A DNA stretch of 64,000 nucleotides from Aquilaria yunnanensis (GCA_039654915.1 CM077595.1:93041501-93105500); one strand, 5' to 3'; positions 9,401 through 18,989 are shown, counted from the first letter of the stretch. The notes: generated by a model not told the origin, from the sequence alone. Translations and numbers: made by a program.

Positions 9401-9855
9401 TCGACTGGAACAATGTTAACCACCCATTCTGTATATTCAGCGACCCCAAGGAATCCTGCATCCCACAGCTTTCGAATCTCATCTTTCACTCTTAAGATTA
9501 GATCCGGCTTTAATCTTCGTAACTTTTGTCTGACAGGCTTCGCTCCAGGTTTCAAGGGTATTTTGTGTAGTACTATGTCTGAGCTTAAGCCAGGCATATC
9601 TTGGTATGACCAAGCAAACACATCCACATATTCTTTCAATAAATGGACTAATTCTTCTTTTTCTTCAGGAGGGAATAAAGTGCCAATCTTGACTTCTTTT
9701 ACATCCTGACTGTCTCCCAGGTTGAATACCTCAGTTGGTTCTTGACTTGTTGCTCTTTCTTTTTCATCTCGCTCAATCATTTTTAATAGCTCAGGAGATA
9801 CTTGAAGATCTTCGTCATCCGAGTCGGTAGTGTTTACAGGATTATCAAAGTTCAT
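6457..9855 (-). CDS. pol: Ogre-type pol: RT, RNase H, archaeal-type RNase H, integrase
   Basis: This frame (1132 residues) copies the element's RNA into DNA and inserts it. Order: reverse transcriptase with FMDGFSGYNQI and the catalytic YVDD near residue 260; RT-linked RNase H (about 395-510); a second RNase H (about 555-690, starting near FDGASN) of the archaeal type that marks Tat elements; integrase with HHCC zinc finger (about 782-830), catalytic Asp in GIDVIGAI, Asp in ISDNATNL and Glu in NGAVEAAN; and a GPY motif (YDGPYVV) near 1095. No stop or frameshift. The ATG at 9855 may not be used: the frame is open up to a splice-acceptor-like site at 9887, which would join it in frame to gag-protease. 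Confidence 0.95.
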   Translation of the reverse strand: MNFDNPVNTTDSDDEDLQVSPELLKMIERDEKERATSQEPTEVFNLGDSQDVKEVKIGTLFPPEEKEELVHLLKEYVDVFAWSYQDMPGLSSDIVLHKIPLKPGAKPVRQKLRRLKPDLILRVKDEIRKLWDAGFLGVAEYTEWVVNIVPVEKKESRKLRVCQDYRPLNEASPKDNFPLPHIDTLVDNTAGNSYFSFMDGFSGYNQIKLDPDDMIKTAFITLWGTFYYKVMPFGLKNAGATYQRAMVALFHDMMHKEIEVYVDDMIAKTFTAKGHLKVLRKLFDRLRKYQLKLNPAKCIFGASSGKLLGFMVSKDGIRVDPSKVKAIQEMQPPKTPKQVRSFLGRINFIARFISQLTSKCEPLFKSLKKNNPIEWNNECQEAFEKIKQYLSNPPVLVPPRSGESLILYLSIQDSSLGSVLGQRDETGKKEHAIYYLSKKLTTYEAKYSIVEKSCCALAWVAHRLRHYMLNNTTLLISKTDPIKYIFEKPALSGRIAKWQMLLSEYDIQYVTQKAVKGSVIAEYLADRALDDYEPMKMEFPDGDIMTIEQEVSKDDETWKMAFDGASNALGQGIGAILISPSGEQFPLTAKITFPCTNNIVEYEACAMGLQMALELKVRDLRVYGDSALVIYQINGEWETRDSKLIPYQKLILDLARKFNSISFHHLPREDNQIPDALATLAVMYKISDPEHTPVFEMRIIDSPAYCMSIEEELDGKPWYHDIKKYLKERVYPPEVSENDKKFLRRLSMGFLLNLDILYKKTPDSMLLRCVDTHEARKIMEEVHSGICGAHTSGHTMARQIMRAGYYWLTLESDCVNHVRKCHKCQIYANKIQAPPVPLNVTAIPWPFAMWGIDVIGAITPKASNGHKFILVAIDYFTKWVEAVSYASVTQKVVCRFIKKEIICRYGPPECIISDNATNLNNAMMQTLCQQFKIKHLNSAPYRPMMNGAVEAANKNIKRIVEKMIVTYKDWHEMLPFALHAYRTSTRTSTGATPFSLVYGMEAVFPIEVEIPSLRVLMDTQLGEAEWVKARYEQLNLIDERRMIALCHGQLYQRRMIRAYNKKVRPRQFHEGDIVLKKILPMQHDSRGKWTPNYDGPYVVKKAFSGGALILTEMDGRELPKPVNSDAVKKYFA

Positions 9856-9886
9856 TCTTTCATTGTCATCAAAGAGAGTTTTGGGT

Positions 9887-10087
9887 CTGCATTATCCAGA
9901 GAGAAAAGAAAGAGAAGAAAAAAAAAAAATGGCACGAATGAGATGGATGCAAACTGGTACTTTATTTACAATGTGCATAAATCACAACTTTATTGGAATA
10001 AAAAGCAATAACTAAAAGGTTCACTTAAACAAAGACTACACCCTATTGATTGAACCTTTCTTTAGGAGGTTTTTACTATTAGATTAC
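9887..10087 (-). other. Probable retroelement intron between protease and RT
   Basis: On the minus strand the gag-protease frame ends at a donor-like GTAATC (first base 10087) that overlaps its stop codon. The pol frame is preceded by a long T/C-rich tract and TGCAG ending at 9887. The interval is 201 nt, a multiple of three, and removing it puts gag-protease and pol in one frame with no stop. Ogre elements are known to have a partly spliced intron at this place. Confidence 0.75.
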
Positions 10088-13000
10088 TTTGGAAAGCTTT
10101 CGATTATAACAGGCAGTTCTATCGCCTCCCAATTGTTCAGCACATCCCGTGGGCCACAAGGTTGAACAAGCTCCTCCTCTTCAGGTGAATCGCTGATGAT
10201 TGCCTGAATAGAAAGACTTTCAAAAGACTTGTTGATGTTGATAGTCAGCTTGCCTTCATTGTCATTTTTTGGAATGAGACCACCACTCACGAACATTTCG
10301 GTGATTTCAGGGATATCCAGATTTCTTTCCTGGAGAGGATGCCCTGTTAATCGTGCAATCCTCTTTTCTCTCTTTTCAGCTATTGCCTTCATTTTATCAT
10401 GTCTTGTCGGTGTGAAGCCTAGGCCGTATTTCCCTTCATTTGTGGTGATTTTCAATGGTTCTGTGATTCCTTGTAAATCTTGTCCCAGTCCTAACCCCGG
10501 TGAGTATCCTCCTTTTATCATGAGTTTGGCAACCATGCGACTTGTTTTAGAGATGCTAGGAATGGGTTCTTCTCCATATTCGCTGACATAAGCAGCATTG
10601 ACAATCTCAAAAGACCTGAAGGAACAATCAGGTATATTTTCATTGACTTCGACATATTGAGCATCCGCAGGTCTTGATAGCAGGATGTCTTCTTCAGCGA
10701 AGACCGTGATTATCTTTCCTTCAATAATGAATTTCATTTTCTGGTGTAATGAAGAAGGAATTGCTCCGGCCATATGGATCCATGGTCTTCCCAGCAGGCA
10801 GGTATAAGATGGACAAATATCCATGACTTGGAATGTGATGTGGAAAAGACAGGGACCAATCCCTATTGGTAGCTCTATTTCTCCAACAACATCTCTCTTC
10901 GTTCCGTCAAATGCTCGAACAACAATATGACTGTTGTTGAGGTATGATGGGTCTAAACCAATCTTATGTAAGGTTTCGAGTGGCATTACATTTAGAGCTG
11001 ACCCATTGTCGATAAGAACTCTGGCCATAATCCGATCTTTGTATTTAATCGAAATATGCAGAGCCTTAGAGTGACCCCTTCCTTCTGCTGGTATCTCATC
11101 GTCAGTGAATGTGATGAGATTTTGTGCCGTGATGTTGTTGACAAGGTGGTCAAAGTTGTTCACGGAGATATCTTGTTCAACATAAGCCTTATTCAGGACT
11201 TTGAGAAGAGCTTCTCGATGGGCATCAGAACTTAAGAGTAATGAAAGTATGGAGATCTTTGCTGGCAGACGGTTCAACTGCTCCACGATACTGTATTCAC
11301 TTTGCTTTATGAGTTTGAGAAACTCAGTAGCTTGTTCATCTGTTACTGCTCGAGGCATCTCTTGCTCTTTAGATGTGTTAATAGGTCCATTTGCTGGATC
11401 CGTAACATTCTTCTCTTGTTGGAGCTTGTTCATTTGCTCGGGAGAATAACACCGACCGCTTCTAGTCATGCCCCCAACTTCTAACGGAGTTGATGTGATG
11501 TTAGAAGTATAGCCATAGTTCCATGGAACAGTTTTGTCTGATTTGTACGGGAATGGCTTTGGAACTTGAATTCTTAAAGGTTTGAGAGCAGATTTTGATA
11601 TTGGAATGACTAGTGGTCTTGGCATGATATTGACTTCTTGTTCTTTAATTATCACATTCACGTCATCCTCTTTATCTGACATAAAAACGATGATTTGGGA
11701 GGAGTCCATAAGACTTTGTAGACTTTTACGGAATTCTGGGCATTCTTGGATAGAATGACTTTTACTGTTATGAAAGTTGCACCACTCCTCATCCTCGACT
11801 TCTTTATTTCCAGAAGACTTTCCTATGATAATCCCTTCTTTCACAAGGCATGAATATACATGCTTAAGAGGGGTTATGATATCATTGACTGTTTTCTTCA
11901 TCGGCCAGTATTCTTCCATCATATTGACTGGTTTGGCTTGATGAGGAGGCAATGGATTATGAGTGACGTTTGGTTCATCGGAAAAGTCCAACCACTTTGA
12001 CTCAATTAATTGTTGGACTATACGCTTCAATGCTATGCAATTTTCCAGTCCGTGGCCCACGGTACCATTATGATATGGGCAATTTATGTTAGGGTCATAC
12101 CACCTTGGATACGGGGGTTCCAATGGCCTTGTAGGGATTGGGCGAATAAGTTGACTTTCGATGAGTTTTGGATACAGCTCAGTGTAAGTCATGGGAATTG
12201 GTGCGAAGATTTCTCTTGGTCTTGGTGCAGGTACTGGAGGAGTTGGAACAGGTGGCCGTAACTGATTAGGTCTGTTGGGAGGATAATTGTTGGGTCTATT
12301 GGGAAGATAATCATTGGGCCTATTGAGAGGATAATCATTGGGCCTATTGGTAGGATAATAATTGGGCTTATTGGCAGAATAGGATAGGCGAGGTCCGGTG
12401 GCCACAGTGCCCACGAAGGGAATCCCTCTTCCTCTTCCTATTTGTTGTATTTCTTCATCTTTTCTTCTGGAAGGTCCTCCTCTTTTCATAGGATCGCTAA
12501 AGGATTCAGTAATCTTCCCAGTCCTGATACCATGCTCGATCCTTTCTCCAGACATTACTACGTCGGAGAAGTTAGTTGCCGCATTGCCAATAAGTTTGTC
12601 ATAATATGGGTATTTCAGTGTCTGGACAAACAAAGTGACCATTTCTCTTTCTGTCATGGGTGGCTGAACCTGTGCAGCTAAGTCCCTCCACCGCTGCGCA
12701 TATTCCTTGAAAGTTTCTAGCTTTTTCTTCTCCATGTTTTGGAGAGTTTGGCGATCCGGAGCCAAGTCCATAACGTGTTTATAGTTGCCGATGAAGGCCT
12801 GAGCAAGGTCATTCCAAGTTTTTATGTTCCTTGGACCTTGGCTTAGATACCACTGTAATGCTGATTTTGTGAGACTTTCCTGAAAAAGTGCGATCCACAC
12901 CTTTTCATCTTTTGTAAGTGGTTGTAGTCTCCTTAGGAACAATGTGATGTGAGTGATGGGATCACTCGTTCCATCGTATTTCACGAAATCTGGCACCTTA

Positions 13001-13395
13001 AAATCTGAAGGGATTACGACATCTGGCACTAAGCAGAGGTCATCCACCGAGAGAGATCCGAATATAGTGCCTCCTTCAATGGCTCGCAGTCGCTTTTCTA
13101 TTGTTTCGAGTTTTTGAGATTCTGCTTCTTCTTTTGGTAATGTCTTCTTCTCTTCCTGTACAGTGTCTTGTTTCAGGTGAACACTAGCAGACGGTCCTGA
13201 TTCTTGAAACAGGTTTTCTTGGACTGAGACTCGTTGCGGGGTGAATCCCGGGGGATAAGTGGGATCTTGCACTTCTTTGATGGGGACTTGAGTTGCTTTC
13301 CCTTTGATTAATTCCATCAATTGTCTCATCTGTTCTGACATACTTTGAATCTTGGACTCCATCTCCATGAGACGTCCTTCGGCTTGTTCTGCCAT
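10084..13395 (-). CDS. gag-pro: Ogre-type gag-protease with G-patch
   Basis: A 1103-residue polyprotein that packages the RNA and matures the proteins. Order: short N-terminal coiled segment; retrotransposon gag domain (about 130-290, with LQWYLSQGP and FKEYAQRWRDLAAQV); a repetitive Asn-Arg-Pro stretch (RPNDYPLNRPN-type, about 345-385); two short Cys/His clusters (about 435-460 and 535-555) in place of a classical CCHC knuckle; aspartic protease with the DNGSALNV active site near 796; then a G-patch (GGYSPGLGLGQ, about 955-1000). No breaks. It begins at the ATG at 13395, 188 bp after ORF1, and ends at 10084 in the same frame as pol, from which the probable intron separates it. Confidence 0.93.
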   Translation of the reverse strand: MAEQAEGRLMEMESKIQSMSEQMRQLMELIKGKATQVPIKEVQDPTYPPGFTPQRVSVQENLFQESGPSASVHLKQDTVQEEKKTLPKEEAESQKLETIEKRLRAIEGGTIFGSLSVDDLCLVPDVVIPSDFKVPDFVKYDGTSDPITHITLFLRRLQPLTKDEKVWIALFQESLTKSALQWYLSQGPRNIKTWNDLAQAFIGNYKHVMDLAPDRQTLQNMEKKKLETFKEYAQRWRDLAAQVQPPMTEREMVTLFVQTLKYPYYDKLIGNAATNFSDVVMSGERIEHGIRTGKITESFSDPMKRGGPSRRKDEEIQQIGRGRGIPFVGTVATGPRLSYSANKPNYYPTNRPNDYPLNRPNDYLPNRPNNYPPNRPNQLRPPVPTPPVPAPRPREIFAPIPMTYTELYPKLIESQLIRPIPTRPLEPPYPRWYDPNINCPYHNGTVGHGLENCIALKRIVQQLIESKWLDFSDEPNVTHNPLPPHQAKPVNMMEEYWPMKKTVNDIITPLKHVYSCLVKEGIIIGKSSGNKEVEDEEWCNFHNSKSHSIQECPEFRKSLQSLMDSSQIIVFMSDKEDDVNVIIKEQEVNIMPRPLVIPISKSALKPLRIQVPKPFPYKSDKTVPWNYGYTSNITSTPLEVGGMTRSGRCYSPEQMNKLQQEKNVTDPANGPINTSKEQEMPRAVTDEQATEFLKLIKQSEYSIVEQLNRLPAKISILSLLLSSDAHREALLKVLNKAYVEQDISVNNFDHLVNNITAQNLITFTDDEIPAEGRGHSKALHISIKYKDRIMARVLIDNGSALNVMPLETLHKIGLDPSYLNNSHIVVRAFDGTKRDVVGEIELPIGIGPCLFHITFQVMDICPSYTCLLGRPWIHMAGAIPSSLHQKMKFIIEGKIITVFAEEDILLSRPADAQYVEVNENIPDCSFRSFEIVNAAYVSEYGEEPIPSISKTSRMVAKLMIKGGYSPGLGLGQDLQGITEPLKITTNEGKYGLGFTPTRHDKMKAIAEKREKRIARLTGHPLQERNLDIPEITEMFVSGGLIPKNDNEGKLTININKSFESLSIQAIISDSPEEEELVQPCGPRDVLNNWEAIELPVIIESFPK

Positions 13396-13583
13396 TAATC
13401 TTGTTTGGAGTCGAGTTGAATATCGGTGTTGAGGTCCAATTTTACCCTTTTAAAGGAATATTTATTTTATTAGATTCTATGTGTGTATGATTGATGTGAT
13501 GGATGCATGCATGAATATTGTAAATACTTGGTGAAAGAAGAACTATAATGGAATTTCTCAATTACATTCAGCAAAAGGTTTGT

Positions 13584-15278
13584 TTAAAAGAAACGACCCA
13601 AAGTACAATACTGCTTTCTGGCCTTAGATATGAACTCCATCATTCTTTGAACATTTACTGATGGAGTAGGACAGCTCAGTTCTTCTAACTCCTTGGCTTC
13701 TTCGCCCATTAGTTGGGCTTGTTCTGTAACTTTTCTGACTTCTACCAAAAATGTTTGCAATTGATCTTGAGAAAATCTGTATTGATCTTCCCAGTATCTG
13801 ACTCTCATCTCTTTTTGATCGGTTTCATCAACCAATTGGGAGATGACTTGTTTTTGGTATTCAACTTTCTCTTCGAGGAGTTGTGTTTTGTGACCGAGCT
13901 GTTGCATGTCAAGGAGCATCCTCTTGTTCTTCTCCTTTTCTTCCTCTAGTTCTTTCTCCAACTCTCTTTTCGCCAATTTTCTGATGACCTCTTCAGATAG
14001 AACTATTCCTTCCTTCCGGTTATTTCTCCATTCATAATAAGCAGTGGGAGAAATAATAGGCCCCGACTTCAATATGAAAATTCTTTTCCACGCAACTGAA
14101 ATACCCATTGCGAGCTTATTTGAATTTGGATCTTCGTGTGAAAATTCCAACTTACTCAGATTATGCGTCATGGGTATAAATTGCATGGACCCAAATTGTT
14201 TTCGTACTTGAGCTGGGGCATAACTTGTTCCTCCCCATATACCTAAGAGAGGAACCCACGGGCAATTGCCGCAACGGTAGACAACGCGGATGGAGGTAGA
14301 CCAGGGGGCTCTCCATTCAATTTGGAATTCGGTGATGTTCTTGAAATAATCAACCCATGCTTCCTTGCTGTCGTGATGAATGGTTTCACTTTTCAAAAAG
14401 GCTTCGATTGGGATGAAGTCCTTTGAAAAGCGATTTCCAAAATGTTGTTTCTCACAAGGAAGGTGGCTTTTGATCCAAATGTTGAGGAGATGTGAACATC
14501 CTATGAATTTGCCCCCTCTTTGGCGACAAAAGTTTAATGCCCTGATAGTTTCACATAATATTACTGAGGTCGGATTTATTTGAGCATTGCAGATTTGCTC
14601 AAATAGTGTAATGATGTCTCCTTCAATGAATCCGACGATTCTTGGGAAGACTACCAGGCCATATATCGCCAAGGCGAAAAGCTTGCGTCGTTGATTTTTC
14701 TGAGGGAGAACGTGACTTAATTGTTTTAAGTCGATCCAACTGATAAATTTTCGAGATCCTTTTGTTGCAAACTTGGTTTGAAGACTGGAAGCTGGCATAT
14801 CCAATAATTTTGCTAGGGCTCGATGAGGCTCCGTTCTTCTATCATGTTGATAAGTCTCGATTGGATAGTCGGAGGACCAACCCAAGAGGCTGTTGTATTC
14901 TTCAATGGTTGGAACCAGATCCATCTTATCGAAAGAAAAGCATCGATAAAATGGATCCCAAAATTGTATTAGAGCCCGGACAAGTGATGCATCAACGGTA
15001 ACCTTTAGTAGGCAAGTGATGTGACCATATTTTGCCGTAAAAGCTTCCCGATCAGCAGAATTCCAACTATTCCAGACTTGCAATAATTCCGTGGTGTCGT
15101 TCTGATTTATCCGGACCGATACCTGGTCCTTAAGCTGTACGTGAGAATGGGATGTCAGAGCATCTCCGTGAAGCTTTTGAGCCGTTTCGGAATATTCCAT
15201 AGCTTCAGGCTGAGTTTCGATTACCGTGTCATTCCATGATCCAGTAACAGCCGTGGGAAGATAATCGAGAATATCCAT
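13584..15278 (-). CDS. Ogre/Tat ORF1 (extra protein upstream of gag)
   Basis: A 564-residue protein of the kind that sits 5' of gag in Ogre/Tat elements; its function is not established. The first two thirds form a globular domain with many Trp and aromatic residues (FWDPFYRCFSF, IEEYNSLLGW, PWVPLLGIWGG), related to a family of plant retroelement ORF1 proteins. From about residue 435 to 545 it is strongly charged and heptad-like (RELEKELEEEKEKNKRM), a predicted coiled coil that could drive self-assembly. It starts at the ATG at 15278 and is open throughout. The leader from the primer-binding site to this ATG is about 600 nt, so it should be the first gene translated from genomic RNA. Confidence 0.85.
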   Translation of the reverse strand: MDILDYLPTAVTGSWNDTVIETQPEAMEYSETAQKLHGDALTSHSHVQLKDQVSVRINQNDTTELLQVWNSWNSADREAFTAKYGHITCLLKVTVDASLVRALIQFWDPFYRCFSFDKMDLVPTIEEYNSLLGWSSDYPIETYQHDRRTEPHRALAKLLDMPASSLQTKFATKGSRKFISWIDLKQLSHVLPQKNQRRKLFALAIYGLVVFPRIVGFIEGDIITLFEQICNAQINPTSVILCETIRALNFCRQRGGKFIGCSHLLNIWIKSHLPCEKQHFGNRFSKDFIPIEAFLKSETIHHDSKEAWVDYFKNITEFQIEWRAPWSTSIRVVYRCGNCPWVPLLGIWGGTSYAPAQVRKQFGSMQFIPMTHNLSKLEFSHEDPNSNKLAMGISVAWKRIFILKSGPIISPTAYYEWRNNRKEGIVLSEEVIRKLAKRELEKELEEEKEKNKRMLLDMQQLGHKTQLLEEKVEYQKQVISQLVDETDQKEMRVRYWEDQYRFSQDQLQTFLVEVRKVTEQAQLMGEEAKELEELSCPTPSVNVQRMMEFISKARKQYCTLGRFF

Positions 15279-15880
15279 GATAATAGTTCTTTCACCAAAT
15301 ACTTATCTTTAATGATGAAATGTATATGCCGGAAAAATAAGGAAAAATAGAGTTAGTAAAAAAATAACACATAGGATCATACAAACATATAGATAAAACA
15401 AAACCTATGGAAATGGGAACCGAGGTATGGGAAATTCTTAATGGCTGGTTCTAAGGTGGAGTAAGGAATTCTACATGCAGAAGGTGGTTTATCAAAAAGG
15501 CAAGGGATAGTTCCCGAATCCCGTCACTGAATCATAGTGACGGCCCGATTCCTTACCCTCTAGGGTTTATGTAAGGAATGGATTAATTCGAGTCGTAGCT
15601 TTTCGTGGGCCCATGCAGAGACTAACCGTCTCAGAAGGCAATACACTACTTTGCTACTTTGAAACCGGTGAAGGCTTGGAGACCGTGGCCTCACAAGGAC
15701 AGCAACACCAATTCCGCTTAGAAAGAATCGTGTTTGATTTAAGGAAGCTCGGGTATAGAGCTTCATTTTGTGAATGCATTATGCATGTTTACTTAAGTAA
15801 ATATAATATATAAATCCACATAATAGTAAAGCAAAGTAAATAAAAACAAATCAACTTTAGGCTCGACTCACTAACGTCGA
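15279..15880 (-). other. Retroelement 5' leader between PBS and ORF1
   Basis: Untranslated region with no recognised gene. A stable inverted repeat lies at 15516-15551. An open stretch on the minus strand (15560-15766) has no family match. Confidence 0.6.
15516..15551 (-). other. Leader stem-loop, candidate packaging/dimerisation signal
   Basis: CCGTCACT (15521-15528) pairs with AGTGACGG (15536-15543) around a 7-base loop, and outer GAATC/GATTC arms extend the stem. It lies between the primer-binding site and ORF1, where retroelements keep packaging signals. The role is inferred. Confidence 0.4.
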
Positions 15881-15899
15881 GTCCCCAGTGGAGTCGCCA
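15881..15899 (-). other. tRNA primer-binding site
   Basis: The minus strand reads TGGCGACTCCACTGGGGAC three bases inside the LTR end. TGG matches a tRNA CCA tail. Ogre elements use tRNA-Arg, and this sequence resembles that class, but I could not align it to a named tRNA here. Confidence 0.75.
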
Positions 15900-16175
15900 A
15901 GCTGTGGCAACGTCGGATCGTTTTCGGGAGTCGCCACCAATCGGTTTTCGCTCAGGTCGATTGGATACCTTAAAATATGGTCTGCGAGAGTTCGGGGATC
16001 GGGAGTACGGTTACGCTAAAACAATATTGTTATAGCGCCCAAAATTGGCACCTTAGTTGATTTTAATTTTGTTTTACTTTGCTTAAAAAAAATTCAGTTA
16101 ATTTTCAAACTAGAAATTTTAACTGAATTAGTTGAATGCGGATTTTTGGAAATTAATTTGTATAGAATTTTATAC

Positions 16176-16262
16176 TTCCGAACCATGGACTCTGCCGAGT
16201 CATTTGGACACGGAAGATTTTGATTCCGAACCATGGACTCTGCCGAGTCATTTGGACACGGA
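16176..16262. repeat. Two copies of a 40-bp hairpin motif in the LTR
   Basis: Copies at 16176-16215 and 16224-16262, each with outer TTCCG/CGGAA, middle CCA/TGG and inner GACTC/GAGTC arms around a TGCC loop. Two diverged relatives lie at 16352-16396 and 17784-17824. Confidence 0.75.
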
Positions 16263-16351
16263 ATTTGGTGAAATTTTAAACAATTTTATCCATATTGTAA
16301 AAATATGGATTTTTATCTGTTTATTTAATTTGTTTATTTTAAAAAGTTTGA

Positions 16352-16396
16352 TATTTTCCAAACCGTAGATCCTACCGGATCATCCGGATATGGAAA
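16352..16396. repeat. Third hairpin copy with compensating changes
   Basis: Same layout as the copies at 16176, but the inner arm is GATCC/GGATC, the middle arm CCG/CGG and the outer TTTCC/GGAAA. The bases differ and pairing is kept. Confidence 0.65.
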
Positions 16397-16499
16397 TTGA
16401 TTTATCGTAATTATTTAATTCTTATTATTATGAAATTAATTTTTAAATGGTAATTCTTTTTGTTTATGAATGATTTTTAATACTAACTAAAAAATTTAT

Positions 16500-16900
16500 C
16501 TTTATATTTTTTACTTCTTTTTTTACTTTCTTTCTTTTTCTTCTTTTTTTACTTATTTTTACTTCTTTTTTTTTAATTTCTTTTAATTTCTTTTCTTTTC
16601 TTTCTTTTTTATTCTTTTCTTTCTTTCTTTGCTTTTTCTTTTTCTTTCTTTTATCTTTCTTTTCTTTTTCTTATATTTCCTTTTTTTCTTTATCTTATCT
16701 TTCTTTTATTTTTCTTTCTTATCTTTCTTTTATTTTTCTTGTCTTTTCTTTCTTTCTTTTCTTATCTTATCTTTTCTTTTATATTTTTTTTATCTTCCTT
16801 TTCTTTCTTATCTTTCTTTTATTTTTGTTTCTTATCTTTCTTTTATTTTTCTTATCTTTCTTTTTTTTCTTGTTTACTTTTTTTGTTTTTCTTGTTTAAT
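16500..16900. repeat. Pyrimidine-rich (TTTCTTT) low-complexity tract
   Basis: About 400 bp almost only of T and C on the plus strand, purine-rich on the element's sense strand. Long F/L/S-rich open frames here are artefacts of composition. Confidence 0.85.
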
Positions 16901-17026
16901 GAAAGATATTTATTATTTTAAAGGATTACTCAATTTATAAAAGAATTAAAAAAAATAATAATTAATTTTTATTTAATAAGAAGTTAATTTAAAAGAATTA
17001 AAGAGTTTAAAAATAAAAATTTTGAT

Positions 17027-17120
17027 CATGGTACGGGGCGTTGTTACTCAGCCAGACCCTCTTCACCAGGTGAAGCAGCTCAAAAGCGGGCACGAGACAG
17101 TTTCCAGCCAATATACCATG
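17027..17120 (-). other. Closed stem-loop region in LTR
   Basis: CATGGTA at 17027 pairs with TACCATG at 17114. Inside lies a perfect short hairpin CTTCACC-a-GGTGAAG. It stands out as a GC-balanced island within very AT-rich LTR sequence. Confidence 0.4.
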
Positions 17121-17783
17121 AACTAAAAAAAATTTTTATTTTTATTTTTATTTTTTATTATTTTTTTATTATTATTTTTTTTATTAAGAGAATCAAAAAT
17201 TTTAAACAAAAGAAGAAAAGTTTTGATATTTATTTAATTTATTTTTGGAATAAAAGATTATTTAACCGAAAACTTATATGTATTTTAAAACAAAAGTCTT
17301 GATATTTTTATTTTTATATTCTTCTTTGTTTGATGAAAGATTTTTTTTTTAATTTTAATTTATATTTCTGAAAATATATCTAATCAATAAGTCAAAAATA
17401 TTTAAGAGAAAATTCAATTATTTTTGTTTTATTTTGTATTATTTTGAAATTATTTGATTAAGATTTTTATAAAGGAAACAAAAAGTTATATCTTTTAATA
17501 AGTAAAATATTACTGAATAACATATTAACCCAAAATTTTTATTCTTTTCATTCTTTTTATTAATAAAGAAAACTAAAAAAAAAATTATATTTTTAAAAGA
17601 AATAAATAAAATATTATTGAAAAATATTAACTCAAAAATTTTACGCTTTTTATTCTTTTTAATAAAGAAAACTAAAAAAAATTATATATTAATAGATAAT
17701 TAATATATTAGTCTAAAGTTTTTTTTTTTTTTTATAAAGAAAAGAAAAAGAAAATTTATTTATATATTTTATTTTAAAAATAT

Positions 17784-17824
17784 TTCCGAGCCATGGATCC
17801 TGGCGGATCATTTGGTCATGGAGT
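17784..17824. repeat. Fourth hairpin copy
   Basis: Inner arm GATCC/GGATC with a TGGC loop, middle CCA/TGG, outer TTCC paired less perfectly. It is about 1.4 kb from the other three copies. Confidence 0.6.
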
Positions 17825-18109
17825 TTTAATTAAATTTTTTTATTTCATTAATTATTAATTTTAAAGATGTATTAAAAGAATGGTTTTATGTTTATTTATT
17901 TATTTATTTTATTTTTGAATTATTTCATTATGTTTGTTTATTAAAAGGAATAAAAACTTTGTTTCAAAATAAAAAAAGTAATTTTTATTGGCCTTTAGAA
18001 AATTATTCACATAAAATTCCTTTTTTTATCTTTTAATCATAAAAAAATTCAATTAATAAAGTGGGGCTTTTTGGCCATCCACTTTAATAACACAATAATA
18101 ATAAAAGTT

Positions 18110-18770
18110 AGCACAATTAATATAGTTAGATTAGTTGGATTAGTTAGTTAATAACAATAAAAAAGGTTAGTAAAAGTTAGATTAAATTAATTAACAACAA
18201 TAATAAAAATTAGCCAAGTTTAATTAAATTAATGGTTAACAACAATAATAAAAAGTTAGTCAAGTTAATTAAGTTAATTAATTACAACAAAAATAAAAGT
18301 TAGACAATTTAATTAATTTAATTAATTAACAACAATAATAAAAGTTAGCCAAGTTTAATTAAGTTAATTAATTAACAACAATAAATAAAAATTAACCAAG
18401 TTTAATTAAGTTAATTAATTAACAACAATAAATAAAAGTTAGCCAAGTTTAATTAAGTTAATTAATTAACAACAATAAATAAAAATTAGCCAAGTTTAAT
18501 TAAGTTAATTAATTAACAACAATAAATAAAAGTTAGCCAAGTTTAATTAAGTTAATTAATTAACAACAATAAATAAAAATTAGCCAAGTTTAATTAAGTT
18601 AATTAATTAACAACAATAAATAAAAATTAGCCAAGTTTAATTAAGTTAATTAATTAACAACAATAAATAAAAGTTAGCCAAGTTTAATTAAGTTAATTAA
18701 TTACAACAAAAATAAAAGTTAGACAATTTAATTAATTATTAACAACAATAATAATAAAGGTTAGTAAAAA
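18110..18770. repeat. 47-bp AT-rich tandem array in LTR
   Basis: About a dozen copies of a unit containing 'gccaagtttaattaag', 'ttaattaattaac' and 'aacaataaataaaa'. The marker 'aacaaca' lies at 18374 and 18421, giving a 47-bp period; the outer copies are more diverged. Confidence 0.9.
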
Positions 18771-18989
18771 TTAGCAAGTTAGTTGTTAGTTGCTAATAAC
18801 AAAAAAAAAAAAAAAAGGTTAGTAATAATAACAATAATAAACAAATAAATAAACAAGTAAAAAAATAAATGAGTTAGTTAATTAATTTTCTGCAAAGACA
18901 AAATAAAAAGGTTAGTGACCTAATAGAAAGAAATTGAAAAGATGATGGGTGAAACAAGGGTTTACCCTTTTGAATTAAAATTTTGAATT

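Noticed and set aside
16629..16940. Long F/L-rich 'membrane protein' frames
   Set aside because: Low-complexity TTTCTTT tract in the LTR.
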